A stretch of 64,000 nucleotides of DNA from Zygnema cylindricum (taxonomy: Eukaryota; Streptophyta; Zygnematophyceae; Zygnematales; Zygnemataceae). Below the pieces are notes generated by a model that was not told the DNA's origin, ran no database searches, and was given only the letters and a program-made list of their open reading frames with translations. Numbering within the stretch: the first letter of the stretch is position 1; each line of letters starts with the position of its first letter. The stretch lies in NCBI GenBank assembly GCA_037447655.1, contig JBBHKE010002999.1, forward strand, positions 242,409 to 306,408, in the 5' to 3' direction. This document shows positions 22,827 to 31,774 of this stretch, piece by piece. The position numbers were made by a program, and so were the translations under genes.

Positions 22827-23364
22827 AGTTATTTCACTTGATTGCGAAACGTAGGATGGTAAAAACCATCAAAGTATATCGTGAACAGCTTATAGTGTTA
22901 AGAAATTATTGGTGTAAAGAATTCAATAGTGCTTTCAATGTTACATTGAATTTCATGACTTCAAGCCAACAAAACATTAACTCTAATAAACACACATAAC
23001 GCTAATTCGGATACCACATGCCCGTAGTGAAGCCGCTATAGCCTCAGTTCACAGGCGTTTGAACATGTGAGAACAAGTTCACATGACTTTCAACCCTTTT
23101 TATTCCTAGGAATCAAATCTGAGTGCATCTTCACGTTTCAACGCCACACACTTTACCGTTTGGACGCCGTTAACTAGCACTTTTTCTGTACGTTTGTACA
23201 AAAAACGAGCAGTTTTAGTACAGACTCGCACAATTCGTACACTACACTTTTTAACAAATTAGGGTCATTGACGTAAATTAAACAGTACCTATATTAACGT
23301 AAAAAATATAGTATTATCATTTCTATTTTAGAATTTTTAATCAAAATTTAAGGGCGCTGATATA

Positions 23365-23399
23365 GTGTTATTAACACTATAAGCGATTCACGGTGTACT
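23365..23399. repeat. Isolated GTACACCG-type terminus
   Basis: TTAACACTATAAGCGATTCACGGTGTAC matches the right end of the MITE family at 54.6 kb in two consecutive blocks. No partner end was found nearby. Confidence 0.4.
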
Positions 23400-23924
23400 T
23401 TCGAATCTCTATAACTACTAGATCATTTGTGTTTTGGGGAAATCAGGCACATAATAGTACACTAAGGAAGATGAGACAAATTGGGAGAAAATGTTCCTTG
23501 CGTCCAAAATTTCCCAATTTTTGGTCCTGCGGCACCTTAGAGCGTCGCAAAATCCCTCGTGAATTCGTCCACCTCACCCCCCCTCAAGCTGAGTAATGAT
23601 GCCTTTCATCACGAGGCGCATAGAAAACTGAGAACACGAAGCGTAACTGCGGAAAAAACCATTCACCGAAGGAAAACGAGCTACATAACATTCTTTTGTC
23701 CATTGTCTTTTTTCCATTGCTGAAATTTGAAGTTTTTACTTGTTACCTCATTTCAACACAAAGTACGATTATTTGATCCTAAAAAATACACCATCGTTCA
23801 TAAGTGGCTTCTTATTCTTCTCTTGGATCTTCATTCATCACCACGATGAGTAATATTTGATTGTAGATAAATCGCAAAATGACAAAAAGATAGTATGGTC
23901 AAAGAATTTGAAAGAATTAGTGGG

Positions 23925-24160
23925 TTTGTTGGAAGAGAACAAAATAGTGGGCGAATGGTTCGAGAAAAGAAGGGTAAATCGAGGGATGATATTAATTGTC
24001 AATAAGTTGTTCCTCTTCTTATAAGACATTGGAATGTGCTTGGTTTAATTGGTTATATATATAATATCTGAGGAGACATGACGGTTGTCGTAAAGTGTAA
24101 CGCTGTGCGATGGTTAATACCAGATGGTACCAAGCAAATACCAATTATCTATGTACGATT
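23925..24160. repeat. Dispersed repeat also present at 36955-37190
   Basis: Shared words in the same order at both places: GGGCGAATGG, AGAAGGGT, CTTATAAGACATT or CTTATGCGACATT, ATCTGAGGAGACATGACGGT and AAGTGTAAC. The two copies lie on opposite sides of the outer copia element but at different distances from it, so they are not its target duplication. Confidence 0.5.
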
Positions 24161-24520
24161 ATGATTAAAATGACTGCGCGATGCAATCTGTGACGGTAAT
24201 CAAAGATCTAAAGAGATCCATCCCGCGAAATTCGGCGAAACGATATCTGAAGAGAGCCTTATAAGAATTTAGTTCAGATTCACTTTGAATTTGATTGCAA
24301 CTTACATCATGTTTTACCCCCCCCCCCCATTTTCTTGTGCGAAGGTTTGGAAAATCATTGCATATATTTTTGAAAAAAAATGATAACGCATAAGAGTCTT
24401 ATTGTGCTACTCTTGCCTCTTAATTTAGGGAAATTCACCACAATGGCTAACGGTTGGTTACAAATAAATCGAAAAAAATGACACGGAAGAGAAAATAAGA
24501 TGAAAGAAATTTTTAGAGTT

Positions 24521-25569
24521 TGAAACTCTGAGACCTCCATAAGTCCTCAGAGTGGACAGCTTCCAAGAAGCCTCTAAGATAATCCTGACCCCTTTGTGTT
24601 TAAGCAAAAATAACTGCCACCCTGGCAGACAAAAACTCTGACCAACTTCTTCCCTGTGAAGACAAGACTCCCCTGAGTCGATAGCAAAAAGAATCTCTGA
24701 ATTTGCTCCCCTGAGCAGTAAGTTATGGAGGGTCAAAGTTGACCTTTTGTACAGAAGCTCTCTGGGAGAGAGGGTCCTATCTTCTAATTTTTCTAAGTCC
24801 TATCTCTCTCACAGACTCTATCTACTGATGTACGGAACCAATCAGAATTGAGTTCCGTACGCAAAAGTACAGCTGCCGGTGTACTTTATGTACGGATATT
24901 GTACGACATGGCCAAAATGTCGACACATGTCAAATCCGGATTCGGTGCCATAATCTCCGGAGTTTCCACAATCCAACGGAATTTTGCCACGCGTCATCCG
25001 ATGTGGCGATGGCCACAAACCGCCGAAATCTTCCTCCGCGATCTCGGCGCTAATCCCGGCCGTCCGATTAAATTCGTCTTTAATCGTAGCCGTAATAAAT
25101 ACATGCGCGGTATTTGTTTCATTTACGAAACAAATGCGCGGTACTGATTTATGTCCGTACCGTAAGTCGTACATTACATATTACTGGATCTATGTATCCC
25201 GTAATTAATTCTAGTTAAATGGTTTATCGCTTGTATACATATATAAATAATTATCAAACTATATGCTAGGTAACATTACCGCTAGATGAAACGGCTAAGG
25301 CTACCGGCTACTTCGTGTCTGCCGGCCGTCAGGTTCAAGGATCAAATCCTGCCGACGGCACATACATTTTAATTAAATATATAAACCCTAATATAAAATT
25401 CCCGTAAACCTCAGGATAGCCAAGGTAGCCATGGCTCTAGCTTCCTCTCCAATTTCTCAGTGACTGCGACAAGTTTGAGAGTTGGAGAGAGAAGTTAGAG
25501 ATAGACTGCCTCGACTTCTATATTTCTTTTCAGACCTAGATAATACTAATAAAACCATTAGTTTCTACA
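24521..25569 (-). repeat. 3' LTR of the outer copia element (1049 bp)
   Basis: Starts TGAAACTCTG, ends TTTCTACA, the same length as its partner at 35906-36954. I count about nine mismatches between them by eye, five of them within 25 bp around 25305-25325. Contents: a CCAAT box near 24838, many GTAC words, a hairpin TTTGTTTC-ATTTAC-GAAACAAA near 25105-25128, a TATTTATTAC TATA-like box on the minus strand beside it, and a tRNA-like module at 25288-25360. No clean five-base target duplication was found (left flank GAGTT, right flank GAGAG). Confidence 0.9.
25288..25362 (+). other. tRNA-like A-box/B-box module in the outer copia LTR
   Basis: CGGCTAAGGCTACCGG (A-box-like) and GGTTCAAGGATCAAATCC (B-box-like) are followed by TGCCGACGGCA, which can pair with TGCCGGCCGTCA just upstream of the B box. 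The arrangement recalls a tRNA T-arm with closing stem. It is antisense to the element. The same module occurs at 36673-36747. Confidence 0.4.
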
Positions 25570-25582
25570 CTCCCCTTATTTT
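25570..25582 (-). promoter_or_regulatory. Polypurine tract of the outer copia element
   Basis: The minus strand reads AAAATAAGGGGAG immediately before the LTR's TG, the same 13 bases as in the inner element (34841-34853). The Pol stop codon lies directly upstream. Confidence 0.85.
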
Positions 25583-27882
25583 CTAGTCAATCTTTAATTT
25601 CAGACCACACTTCTCCCTGCAGAAAATTAGCTTAGGGGAAGGCACAGGTTTGGTCATCATATCTGCTACCATCTCACTATCTGGTCTGTACTCTAAACTG
25701 ATTATTTTGTTTTCTACTTTCTCTCTAACAAAGCTGAGTCTGATGTCCATGTGTTTGGCTTTAAAATGGTGTTTAGGATTGGCAGAAATAGCGATTGCTG
25801 CCTGATTATCACAAAATATTTTCTGCACACCACTCTTAAGGTGACCAAGCTCACCAAGCAAAGACTTGACCCACATCAATTCTTTTACAGCAGAGCAAGA
25901 GGCCATATACTCAGCCTCCATGGTGGACTGAGCAATAACCTTTTGCTGTTTGCTACTCCAACAGCAAGCCCCATCACCCACATATAATACATATCCAGAA
26001 GTACATCTCCTCATCGGAGCATCACCATAACTGGCATCACTCCAAGTAGTGATGTCAGTATTCTCCCCACCCAAATGCAACCATAGATCTCTAGTTCCTA
26101 CCAAGTATCTAAGGACTCTCTTAGCTGCCTCCCAATCCTTCTTAGTGGGAGCATTTAGACTTCTACTCAGCACTCCTACAGCTGCAGCTAAATCCGGCCG
26201 GGTACAATTCATAAAATAGATTAGACTTCCCACTACTTGCCTGTAAGGAATAGTCTGCATGAACTTCTGTTCTTCAGGAGATAATTCCTCGTCTAAGACT
26301 ATGACTCCTTCTTCCTCACTCCCCTCACTTCCCTTCTTCAATTCGATTGGAGTTGTGCAACTATTAGCTTTATCCATTTGAAATTTTTCAAGCATGTTTC
26401 CTATTGCTTCCTTTTGAGTCAATCTTATAATTTTTCTTTTTCGGTCTCTCTCTACTTGAATTCCCAAAATATATTTTGCTTCCCCCATATCCTTCATTTC
26501 AAATCTCCCCTTAAGATCGGTTTTCAGTTTATTAATTTTTTCCATTGATTTACTTAAAACAAGCAAATCATCAACATAAATTGCAATAAATATAAAACCT
26601 TCCTCATCTTCGAAAACATAGATTGAGTGATCTGAGCTGATCCGAATATATCCTAGACCGGTAAGAAACTCATCAAGCTTCTTATTCCACTGTCGGGGCG
26701 CCTGTTTCAAACCATAAAGAGATTTAATCAGCCGGCATACCTTACTCTCCTCTCCTTCTTCCACAAACCCTTCGGGTTGTCGCATGAAGATCTCCTCTTC
26801 TAATTCTCCATGCAAAAAGGCTGTTTTGATGTCCATCTGGTGCACTTCCATGTCTTCCGCCGCTGCTAAACTGAGAAGTATGCGGACGGAGGGAAATCTG
26901 ACCACCGGGGCAAAGGTTTCCTCGTAGTCAATTCCTTCCTTTTGTGTAAATCCCTTTGCCACTAATCTGGCCTTGTAGCGCTCGATTGTGTTATCTGGGT
27001 TCAGTTTCAGTTTGAAAACCCACTTACAACCGATTGGTTTTCGGTTAGGTGGACAGTCCACCAGCTCCCAAGTATCGGCTGCCATGATTGAAGCCATCTC
27101 CTCATTGATGGCTGTCTTCCACCGGTTTCTTTCTGGACAAGTCATCGCCTCTCGATAAGTTTGAGGTTCATCTTGATGAGATAGTTTAGTTACCTTGTTA
27201 TTAACCTGTTTTTCTTGCAGTCTTTTGCTACTTCTCCTCCCTCCCTCAAAATCTGAGGCCGGAATAGATGGTTCTCGTGGATTCTTTCGAACAAACTCGG
27301 CTTCTCCCCTATCCCTTGATTCCGAATCAATTTCCACCACGTCTTCCGCTTCGAGTAGAGTTGTCACTGGAGTTTCCACAGCCGAGTCCTTTTTGGTCTG
27401 ATTTGTTCCTGCAAGAATGTCATCGTCTCTAAAACCTGGATAGTTAGGAAGCTCAAAGTCATCAGAATTTTCTGACTCAAATCTGATTTTTACTGACTTT
27501 GTATATTTGAAGGGATCCACAGACTTTCCTTCATCCATAACTACTAGATGCTTTACTAAGATTATATCTTCTCTTTTTAGATCATAAACTCTATATCCTT
27601 TAACATCCTCATCATATCCTAATAAGTATCCCGGTTTTCCTTTAGGATCTAGCTTCCAATTGGACAGATCAGTATCTAGACTGAATACTTGACTGCCGAA
27701 AACCTTTAAATGAGATAAGTCTGGTTTCCGGCCTGTCCATCTCTCATAAGGTGTTTGATCTTTTATAGCTGAAGTAAGAACTCTATTTTTGAGGTAATTA
27801 GCACAGTTCATTGCTTCTGCCCAAAACCTTTTTCCTATCTTCTTATCCGACAACATACTTCTAGCACTATCACTTAGTGTTC
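25583..27882 (-). pseudogene. Outer copia Pol: integrase C-terminus, RT, RNase H
   Basis: An open frame of 757 codons (27856-25583), preceded by the tail of the integrase core (AERLNRTLSDSAR). It starts with integrase C-terminal sequence (KKIGKRFWAEAMNC, LKVFGSQVFSLD), then an acidic linker, then the RT: GCKWVFKLKLNPDN, YKARLVAKGFTQKEG, VHQMDIKTAFLHGELEE and the intact YVDDL box near 26570. RNase H has TTWSDASYGD, STMEAEYMASC, FCDNQAAIA and KHHFKAKHMDIRL. This part is intact. The catalytic integrase core is deleted at about 27890-27900, where the frame changes, so the element cannot make a full Gag-Pol. Confidence 0.9.
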
Positions 27883-27897
27883 TATTTAACCTTTCAG

Positions 27898-29478
27898 CTA
27901 CCCCATCTTTTTCATCTCTCTTAACTTATCTAGATTCACATGCCCAAGCCTCTTATGCCACATCATAATATCATGAACACCAGCATAATAAAGTTTCTTT
28001 GTTTCATTACTTAAGATCAGCCTAAACATCCCATGGCTACCTTTCTCAGCAATGAAATAGACATCCTCCTCAAAACTAGCAGTAAAGACTCCTTCCCTAG
28101 TGCTAGTGAAAAAACCCTTATCATCTAATACTGATGTAGAGATAAGGTTTTTGTTCAGCTCCGGAATAAACAATACATCGGAGAATGTTAATATGGATGT
28201 CTTTCCTTCAACTAACACTTTCAGATCTACCGATCCTACAAGAGTAGTGGTGACTATCCTCCCATCCCCGTACTCTATCTCTACGGTGGGAATCTTTCTT
28301 ATCTTAGTGAACAGGTGTCTATCCTTACACATGTGCATTGAGGCACCTGAATCTATAATCCAGCCTGCTTCACCTTTCAATCCACCGTAAGCACATTTCT
28401 GCCTTCGTGGAATTTCAACCTCAGTTTTCGCCTCCAACTCCTCATCCAAAAGGAGCTCATCGTCCTCGTCCTCGGATTCCGCCTCAAGTACCTGTGTGAC
28501 AAGGGCCTTTTTCTTTCCTCTCGGGGTACCACCGGTCTGCCCCTCCTTTAACCGAAGCTCGGTTAGCTTGGTGCACTCTGCCATATAGTGCCCAGGTTTC
28601 TTACAAAAATGACATAAACCTTTGGGAGCCCTTGGTTCGAACTCGCCAACCTGTTTTTCCCGCTCCCTACCCCCATAGTTTCTGACTGGTTTCCGGGAAT
28701 CCTTGTTCCTCCAATCGGTCGCTGTTGCCAAGGCTTGGCCACTCTTTCCTCCCCTTCGGATCTCAATCGTATTCTCTCGAACGAGAATCATCCCTACCAC
28801 TGAGTTCCATATCCACCTTGAGTCCGGCAAGTCCTGCACACGGTTGACTATGTTCTCGAACTCATCAGGTAACTTCATTAGTAAACAGTTAACTTTTTCT
28901 TTTTCACTAAAAACTTTACCCGCACTCTCTAGCTCCATGAAGAGTGTAGCAAGCTCATTGCAAAAATCCAACATATTTCCCCCTTTGTATACATACTCCT
29001 TAACTTTCTGATCAGCCAACTGTTGTTGCTGAATCGTACCACTTCGGTACATCTCTATGAGAGCCATCCAAAGATCGGATGCCCTCTCTACCTGCAAATG
29101 AGGACATGCAAGTCCTTGAGTGAGATGGCGTAGGATGAAGTGCTTTGCCGCCATATTGTTGAAGTCCCAGGTTTCAGTATCATTCTCCTCGTTCCTCGGA
29201 ATAGGTGACATGAATGCTAAACCAGTTGCTATTGGTGTGGTCGCCTCCTTCTCCTTTCCTTTGTCCACCACCTCTCCTTCCTTTGTTTCCTCCGTTGAAG
29301 GTGAATCCTCTTTCCTGGTGAATCTGCTTCCTTTAAACCCTGGAGGAATTCCAAGACTTGATGGACGCCCCAATCGTCCACTCACTATCCCCCAAAACCT
29401 TTTTTCGCATAGAGCTCCTATCATCATACTTTCCCAGTATATGAAGCCAGTTCCATTAAATATTGGCACCCTAGAGGG
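27898..29478 (-). pseudogene. Outer copia Gag-protease-GAG-pre-integrase
   Basis: An open frame of 523 codons (29469-27898) that lacks its first residues because the inner element is inserted just before it. Order: N-terminal Gag (PIFNGTGFIYWESMMIGAL), UBN2-like region (RHLTQGLACPHLQVE, LADQKVKEYVYKGGNML), zinc knuckle CHFCKKPGHYMAEC (about 28570-28615), acidic linker, retropepsin IIDSGASMHMC (about 28325-28360) and GAG-pre-integrase WHKRLGHVNLDKLRE, ending at a TAG created by the integrase deletion. All catalytic residues visible here are preserved. Confidence 0.9.
29474..29478 (+). repeat. Target-site duplication of the inner copia, left copy
   Basis: GAGGG immediately before the left LTR's TGTTG; the same five bases follow the right LTR at 35888-35892. 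Five bases is the usual duplication length for copia elements. Confidence 0.9.
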
Positions 29479-30512
29479 TGTTGAAATCTATAGATTTCTA
29501 TAGTATTTTCTAGGTTTAAATATGTTTTAATAAAAGGAAAAAGGACGGACAGCCTGCCTCCACCTCGCTCTCTAGCTCCCATACTTGTTGTAGTCACTGA
29601 AGGTAAGAGAGAGAGGTTGATCCATGGCTGCCTTTAGTTCAAACAGACAGCTATTTTTAGTAGGTTACTAAAAATATACTTGACGGACGAGAGATTTGAT
29701 CCCGGTACCTACGGTTCGTCAAGTCGACCGGTAGCGGTCAGCTTTATCCTAATAGACTAGGACCAATGCTAAGTGCTATGGTATGTGATAGATATATATT
29801 TAGTTAGGAAGAATTAAATCCATTTAACTAGAACTGTGTACGACGCACATAGATTCAGTTTTATATAGTACGTCGTACGACGCTAATTCAAAACGGATAC
29901 CGCGCATTTTATTTCGACATCGGAACAAATATCGCGCAAGTATTTATTACGGCTAAGATTGCGTTTCGCATAAAATCCAACGGCGCACATCATCACCGAA
30001 ATCCCGGAGTGGTCACTTTGGCGTTTTGTGACGTGGCATAATCTGGAGACACGTGGAGAGATGACATTCGGTCATAGGAATTCCGAGGAACGTACGGACG
30101 AGTGAAAAGCGGACACGCGTCCACTTAATAGCCTTGTCGTACATAGGCCGTACAAAAGGTACATCGGCAGTAGTACTTTTGTGTACGATACAGTAATCTG
30201 ATTGGTCCGTACTTCAGTAGATAGGAGTTATTAGAGAGAATCAGGACTTAGAAAATTTTGGTAGGTGGTCACCTCTCCCTTTGAGAGTTTGTACAAATTG
30301 GCATTTTTACTGCCTCATAACTAATCGCCTGGTTGGCCTTTTTCAGTGATTCTTTTTTCTACGGACTCAGGGGAGTCCAGGCTACACAGGGGTGCAGTCA
30401 AATTGTCAGTTTGCCTTCTTGGGCAGTAGTGGTTGTGGCTTGAAGTGGGTTAGTTAAATACTATCTAGAGGCTTCCTGTATTCTGTAGTCCAATGGAGGA
30501 CACAGAATTGCA
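29479..30512 (+). repeat. 5' LTR of the inner copia element (1034 bp)
   Basis: Begins TGTTGAAATC and ends GAATTGCA. I found no difference from the right LTR at 34854-35887 in the stretches compared. Contents: an imperfect hairpin ATTTTATTTC-GACATC-GGAACAAAT (about 29906-29930) followed by TATTTATTAC, GTAC-rich blocks, an inverted CCAAT box (ATTGGTCCGTAC), and a tRNA-like module on the minus strand at about 29690-29760. The last 20 bp contain an ATG (30493-30495) in frame with the ATG of the primer-binding site. Confidence 0.95.
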
Positions 30513-30525
30513 GGTTATGGGCCCA
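30513..30525 (+). promoter_or_regulatory. Primer-binding site matching the iMet tRNA anticodon arm (inner copia)
   Basis: GGTTATGGGCCCA directly abuts the LTR. It is complementary over 13 nt to the anticodon stem-loop of initiator tRNA-Met as I know that conserved sequence; complementarity stops after it. The ATG (30517-30519) is the complement of the CAU anticodon and is in frame with an ATG in the LTR. Confidence 0.7.
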
Positions 30526-31774
30526 CCCTCTAGGGTGCCACCTTTAATGGATCTGGGTTCATCTATTGGGAAGCCATGATGATGGGAGCTTTGTGTGAAA
30601 AACGATACTGGGGTATCGTCAGTGGACAAGTGAAACGTCCACCTTCGCGAACTCCACCAGGATTTGGGGGAGTAAGGTTTTCTGCAACAACGGCTGCCTC
30701 AGCGAAGGAGGCAGATGATGGGGACAGTAGTGTGTCCGAAAAGGAGAAAGGGAAGGAGACACCCCTCACTCCTATTGCCACAGTATCGGGAGCGGCGACC
30801 GTGAAGACCGTGGAGAACGATACTCAAATGTGGGAGGATGTAAACATGGCTGCAAAGAACTTCATTCTAAGGCACCTCACTCAAGGTTTGGCCACTCCTC
30901 ATCTTCACATTTACAAGGCCGAGGAGTTGTGGGAGAGTGTGGTGGAGATTTATAGAGCTGGAACTATTCAGGAGCTCCAGTTGGCTGAGCAAAAGCTATT
31001 GAGTTACACTTACAAAGGAGGAAAGATGTTAGATTACTGTAAGGATCTTTTTTGTTTGTATATGGAAATGGAAAGTGCCGGGTGGACAGGTACAATGAAA
31101 ATGAAAGTTAACACCCATATCATGAAATTACCAGATGAGTTCGAAAACATAGTGTACCGAGTACGAGAATGCCTGATAGTTCATGGAAATGGATTACAGT
31201 AGTCAGGATGATACTTGTGCAGGAAAACACAATGAAGATTAGGAGAGGAGGAAAGAGCATTCAAGCTCTAGCAACAGGAGGGGACCGATGGGGGAAGGAC
31301 CCGAAGATACCTTATAGAGGGGAAAGAGATAATTCTGGGGGACAGAGGCCCCCAAAGGGTCTTTGTCATTATTGCAAAAAGTCGGGACACTTTATTGCAG
31401 ATTGTGTCAAGCTATCGGAGCTGAGGCTCGAAGAAAACCCTGGAGGGGGTTCTTCCGGAGGGAAGAAAAAGGCACTTGTGGTTACAAAAGTGTCAGGAGA
31501 AACCGAGGATGAGTCATCTGAGGAGGATGGGGAGCTTCTTCTTGACGAGAATCTGGAGGAGAATGAGATCCTTCGGAGGCAGAAGTGTGCCCTTGGAGCA
31601 ATTCGGGAAGCTCCACAGGAACAATGGATCATCGACTCAGGTGCATCCATGCATATGTGTCGTGATAAAGAACTCTTCACAAAGCTAAGAAAGATTCCTA
31701 CTGTAGAGATAGAGTTTGGGGATGGGAGAGTGGTTACTACAAATCTAGTGGGATCAGTAGATCTGAAAGTCTAA
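30517..31774 (+). pseudogene. Inner copia Gag and protease, frame broken
   Basis: Coding for Gag and retropepsin with three lesions. A one-base deletion near 30540 relative to the outer element puts the PBS/LTR start codons out of frame with Gag. A second shift lies near 31165-31170: frame 30576-31202 gives way to 31169-31774. A TAA at 31772-31774 falls where the outer element has Leu (DLKVLVEG). Recognisable parts: ALCEKRYWGIVSGQ, RHLTQGLATPHLH, zinc knuckle CHYCKKSGHFIADC (about 31363-31405), acidic linker and the active site IIDSGASMHMC (about 31629-31661). Catalytic residues are intact but a continuous product is not possible without recoding. Confidence 0.9.

Noticed and set aside
24842-25174. 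Overlapping 99- and 110-codon frames on opposite strands, repeated exactly at 36227-36559
   Set aside because: They lie inside the two LTRs of the outer copia element; they are duplicated because the LTR is, and resemble no protein.
25288-25362. A genuine tRNA gene
   Set aside because: A- and B-box-like words and one stem are visible, but no full cloverleaf or anticodon arm; kept only as a tRNA-like module.
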